A stretch of DNA of 64,000 nucleotides from Tupaia tana (GCA_026018925.1 JAKSZU010000012.1:47296858-47360857), one strand, 5' to 3'; counted from the stretch's first letter, positions 1 through 11,458 are shown. Notes: a model not told the origin generated them from the letters alone. A program made the numbers and translations.

Positions 1-6
1 GTTACT
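1..6 (-). pseudogene. MS4A12-like: copy A exon 7, first 6 bp only
   Basis: The minus strand reads a pyrimidine-rich tract and cttcccag acceptor, then AGTAAC, before the window ends. The position aligns with the exon 7 acceptor of copy B at 25868. The rest of the C-terminal tail cannot be seen. Confidence 0.6.
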
Positions 7-174
7 CTGGGAAGAATGAGTGAAAACAAGCACTAATGTTATTGCAGTCCGATTAAGTCTCCTCTTCCCCCATCAAAGTCAGGGTTAAAGTGGGCTCCAG
101 TAAGCCTAGACATGTAAGTCTGTATTTCTACAGCATGTACTCAAATTATTTGATAGGGAAGAGGCTGAACTCAC

Positions 175-264
175 CTTAATGACAAAATGGTATGTGGCAA
201 AAGCTACGAAGAACTCCAGGAAGGAGAAGATCATGAGCATGGCTGAAATTCCTTTCCCCAAAGC
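175..264 (-). pseudogene. MS4A12-like: copy A exon 6 (TM4)
   Basis: 90 bp and 30 codons, with acceptor tttcag and donor gtgagt. It starts ALGKGISAMLMIFSFLEFF, matching the TM4 exon of MS4A12. It is 21 bp shorter than the same exon in copy C (111 bp), an in-frame loss at the 3' end that leaves a usable donor directly after the TM4 codons. Confidence 0.85.
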
Positions 265-339
265 CTGAAATTAGAAACAAATACCCTGAAATATGGGTTC
301 ATTTGAAACCTTACACAAGGTTTCAAATGTTATTGACTT

Positions 340-500
340 GGGGCTGGCAGGTGGAGTGGTGGTTAAGGGCACTGTACTCCCACATGGCTGTCCATGGTTT
401 GAGTCCCAGACCTGGTGGCTTGCTTTCTCACTTCTTTTTCTCTCTCTCCTCTCTGGTCAAATAAAATATAAATAAATAAATAAAATAATTTTTTAAAAAG
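340..500 (+). repeat. short tRNA-SINE (family S1)
   Basis: tRNA-like head (ggctggcaggtgg, gtggttaag), a CT-rich middle, the diagnostic GGTCAAAT box and a (TAAA)n tail. Imperfect target-site duplication (TSD) tgttattgact / tgttgttaact. Absent from the paralogous sites in B and C, so it was inserted after duplication. Confidence 0.85.
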
Positions 501-1056
501 TGTTGTTAACTCATTGAGTGCTATTGTTCCTACTCAACTCACTACATAATTATTTCTCCATTATCATCAAATGCTTATTTTAGGTATTTGTATAGGCACA
601 TGAGTTTGTTTTTGATTTTCTTTAAAATGTCAAAAATATTCCTTTTGCCAAGCAGCTATTTTCTTTAGAAGTATTAAAAAGAAGGTAGATTTATTTTCTT
701 TGAAATGGGCTCTTTGCTTTCATTAATATAAAAATTTACTCACTCATTAAAAATAAATCAGCAACATAGAACCCATATGATCATCTGAAATGTCACTGCT
801 TAGAAATAGTCAAAATGATCATCAATGACTATTATTCTTGATCTCTATGTAGAGACAAAAGGCAAATAGGAGAATGGATCTATGGAGAGAAAGGAAGAGA
901 CAGGATAAAATGAGTGAGCAAGAGAGGGAATGAGAACAAGCAAGAGATAGAAACATTCATATATATATATATGCACACACACACATATATATATATATGA
1001 GTCGTGTCTCTCTGTGTGTGTTTATGTATGTTTGTCTTTAGAATGTGTATGCATGC
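501..1056. other. copy A intron (exon 6-5), unique part with AT/AC microsatellite
   Basis: Intron sequence that aligns with 26230-26660 in copy B and 54330-54780 in copy C. It carries (AT)n and (AC)n tracts at about 957-998. No gene is seen; the minus-strand ORF here is low-complexity translation. Confidence 0.6.
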
Positions 1057-1059
1057 CAG

Positions 1060-1262
1060 TGAAAGATAAAAAGAGAAGAAAGATAAGATCCCACTTCTCA
1101 GTGGACCGTGGTTACTCACAATCCCTTCTCCATTTCCCATTCTTTCAGAAATTTGAGCACATGCATTAATGTGCCCATTGTGCTTTAGAAGCCACCAGAT
1201 TTGGGATTTGCACTATGGTTGGCCGTGTGGGATCCAGCTCCCTTAATCACTAGACCATGGGG
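1060..1262 (-). repeat. old tRNA-SINE, shared with copy C
   Basis: Degenerate SINE read on the minus strand: head ggtcatccccatggtctagtg, then a B-box-like remnant. The same element lies at 54885-55108 in unit C, so it predates that duplication. Confidence 0.65.
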
Positions 1263-1357
1263 ATGACCCAGAATAAAATCATGTTATACTTCCTATTTTG
1301 AAATCAAAGTATTAAGTTTACTTATTTTTAAGAGAAGAAAAAGAGCTGAAGTCACAG

Positions 1358-1590
1358 TAAGTCTGCTGGGCCAGTCCATGGCATGGTGGTTAACATGGCT
1401 GGAGCCCATAAGTCCAACCACATGGTTTGAGACATGGACCCAGTGGCTTAAAAATGCACCAGGTATGTGTGCCTGCATGTCCAAAAGGAGGGAGAAATAG
1501 AGAAGGGTTTGCAGCATAATCATTCCCCATGGGATGTGCTTTCTCACTGCACCCTCTCATCTCTTACTCTGCCATGTGCCCTCAGGCAGA
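1358..1590 (+). repeat. old tRNA-SINE, plus strand, shared with copy C
   Basis: Starts ctgggccagtccatggc, continues through the long-family body (atgcaccaggtatgtgtgcc) to a tctcactgcaccctc tail. Its counterpart in unit C (55208-56235) is broken apart by nested SINE insertions. Confidence 0.65.
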
Positions 1591-1790
1591 TTTATTTTTT
1601 CCCATAGTGGGTGTGTGCTCACCAGGGAGACAAAAAGTGTGAAATTACTCCCCCTCCCCAGGGAAGATGGCCACATCACAATCCCTTCTCCTCCATCCTC
1701 TTAGGATTCGCAGTAAGTCATTGGGTCTGGGACTTGAACCATGACCGAACCTTTAACCCCATGTCTCCTGCTAGCTCTAGCTCTGGCAAA
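1590..1790 (-). repeat. old tRNA-SINE (family S2 ancestor), shared with copy C
   Basis: Minus-strand long-family SINE with the ctcaccagggagacaaa and aatcccttctcctcc blocks. Paralogous to 56240-56487. Confidence 0.7.
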
Positions 1791-2008
1791 ATTACAAGAA
1801 AATAAAGAATGAAATTTAGATCTGCTAAAGTAAACAAAAATGTTTATGGAAGAAGTTGAAATCATTTTTAACCTAAAGCTTTAATATTTGATAGTATTAA
1901 ATGATAGTTCATTATGAAAAAAATTATATAGTTAGCACTTGTACATCTCTCATTTTACCTCTCCTCTTATTACTTACCAGAGTCTGGTGCCTATTTCAAT
2001 TGTTTTTT

Positions 2009-2268
2009 TAAGAGAAGTGTTTTTTTGTTTTTGTTTTTGTTTTTGTTTTTTCTATATTGCACATATGCTTCCTAGAGAAACAGAGCTAGATAGAGAAAGT
2101 AGGAAATCAACCCTCAGGAGTGATGGTCACGCCACAGTCCCTTCTCCTCCATTCTCCTCTTGGGATTGGGCACATACACATGTAACTGGTGTGAGTTTCA
2201 AGCCTCCAGATTTAGGACTTGAACTGTGTGGGAATCTAGCGCCTTAACCACTAAGCTACCTGATAGCT
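2009..2268 (-). repeat. long tRNA-SINE (family S2)
   Basis: Minus-strand SINE preceded by a (TTTTTG)n-like tail. It has the caatcccttctcctcc-type core and head ctatcaggtagcttagtgg. Not present at the matching site in unit C (about 56690), so it was inserted later. Confidence 0.8.
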
Positions 2269-2566
2269 GCAACTATTAGATTTTTTGTAGAGTTAAACCT
2301 ACTGTATTTAGTTCTGTGACTATCATTTCCATAGTTATTCAGTCTTAGTTGACTTCATGGAGTACTACATTCACCTTTTATCCAATTACATTGCACCTGT
2401 TTCTCCTAGAATAGGTTATTCTCTATCAGTTTTCAAATTCAGTTATTTTCCTTTACAGGGAATTTCTTTTTCAAATATGTCTGAATACTTTTGTTTTCCT
2501 AAAAAATTAACATGATTCTCTAATTCAGGAACATAATTTACCACTAGGTTGGATCAACTCTGTCTA

Positions 2567-2970
2567 TGGTTCAGGTTAAGGTTCGTCCCTCAAAGGCTTC
2601 TGTTTTGGAACTTAGTTCCCAATTAAATTGTGTTGGGAAATGGTGAAACCTCTGAGTGGATCATGGTGATAGAATCATGGAAGAACCAACCTTGTGAATG
2701 GATTAATTCAGTCTCCTGAGAGACTGAGTTCTAGCTCTTATGAAAAGGGCTTAGTTCTTATTTTCAGGTGGTCATAAAAATGTCTCCTCGGCTGCTCTCT
2801 TTCTGCACTTGTTGATCATTCCCTCTGCTTTTGTCAGATGTGCTGTAGCTGGCCTGATGCCAGTCACATGTGGTCAGACATTCTGGCTACTGGTCAAATA
2901 GAACTCTAGTTTTCATCATTCAGTCCCAGGAATTTCTGTAAAGAACACAATAGCAGACTAAGATAACTAT
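2567..2970 (+). repeat. MaLR-like LTR remnant
   Basis: Begins ggatcaactctgtctatgg and ends in the MLT/MST-type signature (cagtcccagg...gcagactaag). Also present at 56987-57415 in unit C, so it predates the duplication. Subfamily not resolved by eye. Confidence 0.5.
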
Positions 2971-3592
2971 CTTCCATGTACATCATCTCTCTAAATACTT
3001 CTCATGTTTTTCTTTTACATTACCATGACTACACCTCTACTCTCTACCATTTTTATCTGAGTCCATTATGTTTGTTTTTGTATGTGACTTCCTTATTAAA
3101 TATATAATAGTGAATTTTGGTATTCAATTGATTTTTATAGCTCTGCAATGTTCTTTTTATTCATTCTTTTACTTTATTATTAAGATTTTCAATAGCACAA
3201 CATTCTCATGAAGAATCTTGAATTGATTATAAGATAATATTGCTTCAGTCTTTGAGTTTCTCTAGTAAAAATTTATGTCTGTCATTGCCACATTCTTACT
3301 CTAAAATAAAAATTCATTCAGTAACTTGACTATCTTATTTATGTAGACTATCAATTTGGAAAATAACTCCTGGGTGTTTCTTAGGAGTCTTAGAGGTCAA
3401 TCCAAATCCTTTCCCATTGTCAAAGTGATTAACATTAGATGGGTGAGTAAGAGATGCCCTTTCTGTCAGTCCTTAAGTAGAGGTAATTTACTTTGTTCTG
3501 TAATAGTAGAGATCACATCACTAGGGGTAGTGTCAGAAAACAAAAAAGATATTTTCTACTAGAGCTTCTGACAGTAAAAAAAGGTAAAAACA
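2971..3592. other. copy A intron, unique sequence
   Basis: AT-rich intron sequence. Its right part (from about 3356) aligns with 27690-27930 in B and 58350-58600 in C. No gene or recognisable repeat. Confidence 0.6.
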
Positions 3593-3750
3593 GGGGCCAG
3601 TACATGGTGTGGTTGTTATGGTGCTAGACTCTCACGTGGCTGACCATGGTTTAGTTCCAAATCTGGTAGCTTGCCTTATCACTTTTACTCTTTCTGTCTC
3701 TTTTACTCTCTGTAGTGAGGCCGTATTTCCTATAGCGAATTAAAATAATA
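3593..3750 (+). repeat. short tRNA-SINE (S1), diverged
   Basis: Head ggggccagtacatggtgtgg, a CT-rich middle and a degenerate gaattaaaataat end. Lies immediately 5' of two further SINEs, forming a three-SINE run. Confidence 0.75.
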
Positions 3751-3756
3751 AGAACC

Positions 3757-4010
3757 AACAGGTGGCACAATGAATACATCACTGGACTCCCACATAGTTG
3801 ACCATGGTTCAAAACCTGGACCCTGAAGCTTAAAACTCACGCTAGGCACATGTGCATGTGTGCCCAAAGTCCCAAGAGGAAAGTGGAGGAGAAAGGATTG
3901 CATCATGGCCATCTGCAAGGGGCCGTGGAGGGGGAGGTGATTTCTTGCTTTGTCTCTCCATCTCTCTCTGTCTTACTGGCAAGTGCATGCGCTTTATAAC
4001 AAAAAACTGT
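3757..4010 (+). repeat. long tRNA-SINE (S2), diverged
   Basis: Complete but diverged S2 from caacaggtggcacaatg to tataacaaaaaac. The G/C core is degraded (ctgcaaggggccgtggag). Confidence 0.8.
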
Positions 4011-4026
4011 TTCAAAATGTAAATAA

Positions 4027-4292
4027 TGGGACCAGCAGTTAGAGTAATAGCTATGTTGCTGGACTCCCATGTAATTGACCGCGGTTCAAGTCCCGGACCC
4101 GGTGGGTTAAACTCGTGCCAGGCGCATGTGCGTGTGTGCACAAGATCCCGAGAGGAGAATGGAGGAGAAGGGATTGCGGTGTGGCCATCCCCCCTGGGGG
4201 GTGATTTCTTGCTTTCTGTCTCTCTGTCTCTCTCTGTCTGTCTGGTGAGCGCACACGCCCTATAGCAAAAAACCTCTCCAAAAAAAATAAAT
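4027..4292 (+). repeat. long tRNA-SINE (S2)
   Basis: Near-complete S2 with gggaccagcagttagagtaa head, ccccctgggggg core and aacctctcc 3' box. Flanked by a perfect 12-bp TSD aaatgtaaataa (4015-4026 and 4289-4300). Confidence 0.9.
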
Positions 4293-4407
4293 GTAAATAA
4301 GTAAAAAAAATACAATAATAATAATTTAATTAAATAAATTTAAAAAATAGGTTCACTCCTTTAAAGTTAAAAGGAAGCAAGCATGTAGTAGATTATATGA
4401 TACTTAC

Positions 4408-4524
4408 TACTGCCCCATGGTCTTCGAAAAATTCATCTTTGATGGACACATCATGCCCCAGAAGACCCACTCCAATAAGAGTAATGATAGCACTAGCTTT
4501 ATTCATTAATAGACTGCTTGAAAC
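4408..4524 (-). pseudogene. MS4A12-like: copy A exon 5 (TM3)
   Basis: 117 bp, 39 codons, with acceptor ctag and donor gtaagt. It is open but altered: MNKASAIITLIGVGLLGHDV where copies B and C keep the family's GMNI and LLLD motifs. Confidence 0.85.
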
Positions 4525-4621
4525 CTAGTGGAGGTGATAGGAAAAGTAAATTTTATATTAGATAAATGAAATTAAGCAGTGTAATAATAATCTAATTTAC
4601 TGGTTTTCAATATTTTAAATT

Positions 4622-4830
4622 GTGAAACAGTTTTTGTTGCTGTTTTTAGACAAGATCTTGCTATGTCATGATCCTTCTGCCTCATCCTCCCAAGTGGCTG
4701 GGACTTCAGGCTCAGGCTGGCATGCCAGCCTTTTTAAAAAGTTCAGCCAGGAATCAAACCTGGTCTCCTGTGTAGCCTCAACCTGCCAAGTAGTAGCATC
4801 ATCCATTGTGCACTACCATGGCTAGATCTG
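4622..4830 (-). repeat. 7SL-like SINE remnant (antisense)
   Basis: The plus strand contains tcctcccaagtggctgggac, which resembles an antisense 7SL/Alu-monomer motif, and a second similar half near 4785. The paralog at 58840-59000 is the same element. It is old; the assignment is by motif only and another origin is possible. Confidence 0.4.
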
Positions 4831-6261
4831 GAAACAATTTTTTGTTTGAAGTTGAAATGATTTTTTTTCTGCCCTTCTGGGTGGGTACCCTAAAAATTAT
4901 TGTATGTGTGGTATAGAGCAAGGATACTTCAAAGCAGTTATAGGAAATGTAAATAATATAAGGCAGAAACTTATTTATTATGGTTATCTAAAATCCTTAT
5001 GGATAATAATCATACCTCCTTTTTGAAAATAAGAAAACAGCAAATAAATTTTTGTTGTTGGTTTTTTATTTTTTGATGACAAGCAATGTGTTTATTTATT
5101 TGAATATATTATTCTATTTAACTCTATTGCCATTATATAAGGTCAGACTACATTATCTGCTTGTATAGAGGGGAAAGTATATACAACAAAACTTTGCTGA
5201 TAAATTTAGGAATTAATGAAAACCCTGATGTTTCTCTAGTAACTAGGTAAAGAACTTACATTTAAGCTTTTTTGGGCAAAGGTATTGGGCAGAGTACAAA
5301 ACTTTCCTGTTTCTTTAGTAAGATTTTTGACACACAGAATAATTATGAAGCCACCTTTTTAACTGACTTGTTGGGGGTGGCACACTTAAGAGTTGTATCA
5401 ACTGTGCTACTGCTTCAGCATGCCTGAGTTGCCTGAAGGACTCTAAAAGACTCTTAGGGAAGGTAAAATTTAGAAAACTTACATTAGGTAAGTTTCAATG
5501 GTGTGTTCTCCCAAAGACAGAGCCTATGCTCAGACAATTTCAGTTAGAGGGAAGGACCCATAAAGGATGCAGAGAAAGTACAATTTACTTATTTATTTCT
5601 ATGTGTTTATTTATGTTAAAATAGGAGTGATTAGTCAGGTTTAGGCTGATTTTAATTTAATTTAATTATTTTGTTTATCTTTTGCCTGGAAGAGCATGAG
5701 CAACAAGACTTCGTGTAACCCTTTCTCCGTTCTTCCCTCTCGTATTGGATTACTCATAATCTTGTACTACATCTTGTCTGGTTGGCTCTAGTTCTTGGCA
5801 AGTATTCTCTTTTTCCTGACTCAAAATTAGACTGGGAAATTGCAACAGGTAAGGGCTGTGATCTGATCTAGATGCTTTTAATGGCAGTTTAAATAATTGT
5901 GAATCAAAACTTTGTTATTCAAGTGGCAAATAGGTGTTTTGGTTCTCAGATGCTTCTTTGGACTTTTGCTAATGAAATGAGACCCAACTAAACCTGAAAC
6001 CAGAAGGTTAAAGCTAAAACAACCCTTACCTTCATTGCCTCCCACCCTGGGAGTTCAGGGGTCAGGGTGCAGAGCTCTGCGATTTCTGAGTGGCAAATGA
6101 TGTGGCCCATTCCTGTCCCAGCCCACGTACCATGGAGAGAACAAGCAGTTTGGGAGACAAACTCCCATTTGTATATTTTGAATCCATCTTCTCAATTTTC
6201 CTCACCAAGAATTTATACTAATCTTTAGAAAGCTATAAAAAGTAGAAACATTCTAACTTAC
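4831..6261. other. copy A intron between exons 5 and 4
   Basis: AT-rich unique intron. It aligns in blocks with 28190-29310 in B and 59000-60560 in C (for example the agcctatgctcagacaat block). No exon or identifiable repeat. Confidence 0.6.
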
Positions 6262-6318
6262 CAGAAGACAGGAGTCAGTTGGGGACGCTGATATAGAAAG
6301 AGAGCCAGAAATAATGAA
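6262..6318 (-). pseudogene. MS4A12-like: copy A exon 4 (end of TM2)
   Basis: 57 bp, 19 codons, reading FIISGSLSISASPTDSCLL. FIISGSLS is the MS4A hallmark after TM2. Acceptor ctacag, donor gtaagt, phase 0 on both sides, same length in all three copies. Confidence 0.9.
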
Positions 6319-6477
6319 CTGTAGAAATAGACAAATTTATTTGTGAAATAATGAACTTTTTTGCCTAGGAACATTTAAGATAAGAGACTGGTATATTTGT
6401 ATTTATTTAGTTTCCCTCTAAAAATTTTATCTCATATTTCTCAATTTTCTCCAAGATATTTCATATGTATGGTCATG

Positions 6478-6560
6478 TCCCTGGAGGATGATTTCTCATT
6501 CTCTCTCTCTGTGTCTTTCTGAGGAGCACACGCACCTTATGGCAAACATATTTAAAAATA
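6478..6560 (+). repeat. 5'-truncated S2 SINE 3' end
   Basis: Only the 3' part is present (gatgatttctcattctctctctctg, gagcacacgcaccttatggc). It is followed by an AT/GT microsatellite at about 6580-6640. Confidence 0.6.
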
Positions 6561-6654
6561 AAAATTGTGCATGTATTTTTATACATACACACATACATAC
6601 ATATATGTGTGTGTGTATATATGTATGCATACATGTATATATGTACACAAACAC

Positions 6655-6827
6655 TTTCAACGGAGGCCATGCAGCAATTCCTTCTCCATTCTCCTTTAAG
6701 GATTTAGGACATGCAGGCACGTGTGTAGGATGTGATTTTTCAGGCTGTCCTAAATGGGATTCAAACCGTAGAGGAGGCCGTGTGCAATTCAGCTGTTTTA
6801 ACCTACAAGCCACCTGCTGGCCTATCG
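6655..6827 (-). repeat. old tRNA-SINE shared by all three copies
   Basis: Minus-strand SINE ending in the head complement ccacctgctggcct. The same element is at 29690-29938 and 60925-61172, so it was present before either duplication. Confidence 0.7.
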
Positions 6828-7143
6828 TTGTATATTTTTAATAATGTTTCTAATCATCTGCTTTTCTACTTTCCATTCAACATATACATTTCCATATGAA
6901 ATGTAATGGAACCTAAAAGGACTTGCTAATGACTTAACCAGAATAAAATTTCTCATATGGGTTTAAGCTACAAGTTAAAATAGGGAGCTAAAGTTCCATC
7001 TTTTTTTCTGCACAGAGCTATTTTTTTTCTCTAAATTCTTCATATCTCAGATGCAGGGCTTATTAAAAAATTAGTGGGGAATAGGATGGAGATCATTGTA
7101 TTTTAAAAACTGGTAAGGAGATATATTCTAATTGTCTACTCAC

Positions 7144-7281
7144 AGAGATGCCACCCCAAAATGGGTATCCAGCAATAAAAGTCACGGAGGCAAAATTCCC
7201 AATATATTCAGAAACATGACTCATTAAACCCAAAATAGTTCCAAAACCAATGCACGTAAATCCAATCATGATCTGGACCGC
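7144..7281 (-). pseudogene. MS4A12-like: copy A exon 3 (TM1 and start of TM2)
   Basis: 138 bp, 46 codons. Starts AVQIMIGFTCIGFGTILGLM (TM1) and ends AGYPFWGGIS (TM2 start). Acceptor tttttcag, donor gtgagt. The GYPFWGG block is diagnostic for MS4A8/12-type members. Confidence 0.92.
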
Positions 7282-7284
7282 CTG

Positions 7285-8999
7285 AAAAAGAAAACAAGCA
7301 TTTTAAAATCACTTCTTCACTGTTGACAGTGAAGCATTACTGTCATTGCTGCTCCTGCTTATTTATTGTCAACTTGGCCAAGACCTTAGCGTTCCACTGA
7401 GGCCTGGTTGTAAAGCAGCAGGCAGGCTGTAATGACTGACATAGACTAGAATAACAGGGGAGCAAGGGCCTTGGCCTTGTTTGAGGCATTTGAGTAGGTT
7501 TGTAGGGAGTTCCAAGTACAGTTCAGAATGTACAACTACTTGACCGTGTACCAGCATCTCTTGAAAGCCTCTAAAAGACTCTTAGAAAACAAATGTTTTA
7601 ACCGTGACTTCCCGCCTGTCATTTTCACACGGAACAAATTTCTGTTCATATAGTCCCAGTTTCGGTAAAGGGATCAGTGAAGATAGAATCATTTGTTGGG
7701 CACTAGTTATATACCTGCTAATATTATAAACACTTTATAATCATTTTTTCATGTAACCCTCTCAACAACCAGATGGAGAACAGATACGGAGAAATGAGAT
7801 GTTTAGGTCACATGATTGTTAAGGGGAAGATCTGGGGACTGATAGCAGCAAATCGACTCCAGTTAAATTGCCTGCATCTTAACTAGTCAGTGCTGCCTCG
7901 CTGCAGGCTCAGCTCACCTCCACCTATCTATGAAGCCTTAATTACACCAGGCAAATTAGACTATCTTTTTTTTCTTTCCTTCTAAATTCCCACTGCATTT
8001 TATGATATAAAACAAACCTTATTACTTGATTTTGTACTATTTATGTGAGGCTGTTTTTTTGAAACATTTTCTTGTCAGCCAAGAGATATATTTCCAAAAA
8101 TATGAGGTATATTTTTTATTTCTTTGTACAGTACCTCTTAATGCAGCTTTCTTTATCTTTAGCAGAGATTTCTAAGAATTAGCTGTGTCTAGATTGTTCC
8201 AAAAGTCAGCTATAGATTAACAATGAATTTCTTCCAAACTATATACCTTACCAATCAGAGAAGACTTCAGATTTAAAGATGGGTAAGTTTATTTCTTTTG
8301 GAAATAGCTACTAAGCACAATGAAACTAAATTTAAAATTAAAAAAAATCCGCATCATCAGTAATGCTGACTTTTTTTTTTTTTTGAATTATGAAATTCTT
8401 TGAGACTCTGCTAAAAACCAGGCAACATCTTCTTCAAATAATTATTCCCAGGTGTGTGCACACATACATGCAGGCATGTGTACACACACACACACACTGC
8501 ATTTACATATAGCTTCAGAGGTATGATGGGCCTCTTTCAGCCAGTCATGCAGCCTAGATGAAGAACTCCTGAATTAGACTTTAGAGTTTGTTGCTACAAG
8601 CTTTTTTCTGGAGCAACAGTGCAGTCATCTTGCCATGCGTCCCCATTCTCATCCTTGCTGCTATTTTGATGAGAAGCAGTTTGATCCTGGGTTCACATGG
8701 TCATCTTTTCTCCTTATATAGCCCTGGCTGCACCATTTACTGATCAAAATTGCCTACAAGACAGCCTTAACAATTTGGAAAAATAATTTGTTCTGCATAT
8801 TTAGCCACAGATTCTCTTTAAGTTCTAATGTAAATGGTATAGATGTTCCATGCCATCCCACCTGCACTGTTGCAGGGATTGAGGGCTGTTAATGACATAG
8901 ATGTGCCATCTTCAGGGAGCCGAAGTTTCTGCTGACTGGAGCTTTTAAAAAGCAAGCTCCACTTATCCTTTGTTGTAAGCCTCTTTAGTACCAGGCAAA
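7285..8999. other. copy A intron 2, 3' part
   Basis: Unique intron sequence with blocks shared with 30770-31090 in B and 61970-63150 in C, and a (CA)n tract at about 8455-8500. No exon or gene seen. Confidence 0.55.
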
Positions 9000-9690
9000 G
9001 TGCTCCAGTGACTCCTTATTCCACCCAGTCAAAGTCAAAACATTCTGTTCTGCAGGTCTCACCAGGTCTGATCAGCCCTCTGCCCTCCTGCCACCTGTTC
9101 CCTCCCTCACTCATTCTGTTGTACTGGCTTCTTCAAATACATCACACGTTTCCATCTAAAGAGTTTTCTACCGACCATTTCTTCTTGCTTGAATTCTACA
9201 TGGCTTGTTCTTAACTTCATGTCTTTGCTCAAACAAATGCTAAGGAAAGCCCACTCTTAGCAAATGAAATTTCCTGTCAATACAGGCTTATCTCTTCTAC
9301 ATTTCTTCATTCTCTCTAGATCATTGTCATCTCTAATGCATTATGTACTTCTTTATCATGCATATGGTCTTATGTCTACCACTGAGATGTAGGCTCCATC
9401 AGAACAGAGGTTGCACCTGCATTGTGTTCTATAATATTCTAAACATCTATGTGGGGTTGGTTGTTTGAGGTACTAGTTTTTCCAATTTGCCCATACGGAA
9501 CAGGAAATTTCTACTATCTGGCAGGAAGAGCATTGGAGGGATTACCTCTAGAGCTCAGACTAAGTAATGGTGGAAAACCGACTTTCATTTTTACTTTGCT
9601 AAAACTTGATGCAGGCAGTAAGAGGGCCAGAAGAGTTTTAGGCACGTAATGGGCATTCAGTATGGTTTACTGACAGCGGTAGCATAGAAG
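9000..9690 (+). repeat. L2-like 3' end
   Basis: Resembles the 3' part of ancient L2 LINEs: a cctccctcactcattctgtt block, a tgtctttgctcaaa block, gtaggctccatcag, and ggcacgtaatgggcattcag near the end. The paralog in unit B is split by a later insertion (31664-34253). Confidence 0.55.
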
Positions 9691-10399
9691 TTGGAGGTGC
9701 ACACAGGGAGGGACCTAGTACAATTTCATAGAATTGTGTCAGTGGTATGAATGAGCTGCCTGGAAAGCACAGTGAAGGGACTAACAATTCTGCCAGCCAG
9801 GTGGGATCTTCAAACACGGGTAGAGCATGTTTTGCAATGCCCATAGAAACAAAATTATGAGTGTTCAGTTCAAACCACTCCTTGTAGAAATAAGGTGGCA
9901 GTTAAGTCAGAGCATCTCTAAGAGTATTGGTGACAGAGGCACAGCAAAGGGAATATCTTCTAATTTTTCACATACAGCCTTCCCTAGACTTCCCAGTTGT
10001 AGTTTCATCCCTTTAAGGCAGCCATTGATGCTAATTTTAATGCATGTTCACCTGTATGCAAATGCCAGGCTTTAACCAATCCAGAGGGAGAACTGAGGTT
10101 GCCTAAAAAGTGCTTTGCAGAAGTGAGATCAAGCTAGAAGTAGTGGGGTTCCCATTATGTCAAAACTCTTGACTTCTCCTGCTGTAGAGAGTCCTCTGTC
10201 TTCCGCTAGATTCTTGCTTGAATCTAAAATAAGATGATCTCAGGGTAAAGTCTCTCTGTAGACTAATTACTTTTACTTAAAAGGTAAGTTTCCAGAGTGA
10301 TGTTCAGATTATTGACTGTAAAGTATACTTTCTGTTTCTTGAAAGGGCACGAAAACTTTGCAAATGTAAAATTAAAATTCTGAAAGTAAATAGACTTAC
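9691..10399. other. copy A intron 2, near exon 2
   Basis: Unique intron, collinear with 34570-35268 in unit B. No repeat or gene recognised. Confidence 0.55.
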
Positions 10400-10647
10400 C
10401 CCCAGTATCTTTGCTTTTCTCTTATATTCTTCTTTTGCCATTTGTGTATTTACTTGACTCAGGTGACTGGCAGAGATTCTGGAGATGTGATGAAAGGAGG
10501 CTGACCACACAGAGTTTGTTTTCCTAGGTTTATGTTACCTAGAAATTGTTGGAACACAAGAGACATAGAAATGATTTTGGGGTAAGTACTAAATATATTT
10601 CCATGTACTCCAGGGTGGGTTATTGGCTTGGATGACATAATTATTTC
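10400..10647 (-). pseudogene. MS4A12-like: copy A exon 2 (start codon, N-terminal cytoplasmic region), frameshifted
   Basis: Acceptor acacag; ATG at 10638-10636; donor gtaagt after CTG GGG. The frame opens MSSKPITHPGVHGNI, like MS4A12. Coding length from the ATG is 239 bp, not a multiple of three. Copy B reads ccaggaatc where copy A reads ccagaatc, so one G is missing and a TGA follows 10 codons of drift. The original frame then resumes as SQVNTQMAKEEYKRKAKILG up to the splice site. Confidence 0.85.
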
Positions 10648-10649
10648 CT

Positions 10650-10889
10650 GTGTATTGAAAATCATACCAAATGATACATTTGTGCAGAAAAGAAAATGAA
10701 GAAAATCTTTTGGGGTGTCAGTTATGTATGCAAATGTTGTAGAATAAGTGAGCAGATTATGGGCAGTGAGGGCAATATAAACATAATGCTCACTTATCTT
10801 TGGAGTCCTGTGTAAAAAGGAAGTGAAAAAGGTAAAGATGGAATATCTTTATTTTCCTATTCCTATTTGGTTTAGTAAAGTGTTATGAA

Positions 10890-10923
<34 letters not shown>

Positions 10924-11199
10924 ATTCATTGTATCCAAAAGATAACAGAAACAGAAAAGGGATGTAGTAGGCAAAATGATGCCTCACCTCACCCCATCCC
11001 TGAAAGCTGACCATATCCTAATCCAGGAACCACTGAATATGTTACACTTCATGGCAAAGTGGAATTAGGTTGCAGACAGAATTACTGTAGTTAATCAGCT
11101 GACCTTGATATAGGGAGATTAGCCTGGATTATTGGGTAGGCCCAGTGTAATCACAAGGGCTCTGAGTGCTGTTCACTCTGGAGCAGGTTAGCTTATAAT
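10650..11199. other. 5' flank or intron 1 of copy A, with (GT)n
   Basis: Unique sequence with a (GT)n tract at about 10891-10922. Collinear with 35540-36070 in unit B. The noncoding first exon may lie in or beyond it; no promoter motif is convincing. Confidence 0.5.
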
Positions 11200-11458
11200 T
11201 ACTTTTTTTAAGGTTTTTGCCATGGGCATGTGTATTCACCAGAGAGACAGAGAGATTCGGTTATAGGGTAAGCAAGAAATAATCCTTCAAGGAGAATGGC
11301 CACAACCCAATCCCTCCTCCTCCACCATCCTCCTGGAATCTTTGAGACATACACATGCATGCCTGGTGTGAGTTTCAAGTCACCGGGTCTGACATTTGAA
11401 CTGCAGTCGTCCATATGGGAGCTCAGCACCCTGCCACCACTCCACCTGCTGGGTCCAG
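11200..11458 (-). repeat. tRNA-SINE (S2), diverged
   Basis: Minus strand; blocks ctcctccaccatcctcctgg and cacctgctgggtcc. The adjacent element at 11469 inserted beside its head. Confidence 0.75.

Larger units (their letters stand above)
1..10647 (-). pseudogene. MS4A12-like: MS4A12-like copy A, probable pseudogene, 3' end off window
   Basis: MS4A proteins are four-pass membrane proteins; human MS4A12 is a colon-enriched member linked to calcium entry. Five coding exons with GT/AG sites are visible on the minus strand: 10400-10647, 7144-7281, 6262-6318, 4408-4524 and 175-264. A sixth starts at position 6 and is cut by the window edge. Exons 3 to 6 are open and in phase, and they encode TM1 to TM4. 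Exon 2 begins with MSSKP like MS4A12 but lacks one base relative to copy B near 10478, so the reading frame stops before TM1. Exon 5 places Lys, His and Asp within or beside TM3, unusual for the family. It is the most diverged of the three tandem copies. Decay is inferred; an unannotated start in exon 2 could bypass the frameshift. Confidence 0.82.

Noticed and set aside
1293-1547. 84-aa minus-strand ORF with MRKHIPWG start
   Set aside because: Translation of an old SINE; no splice or codon support.
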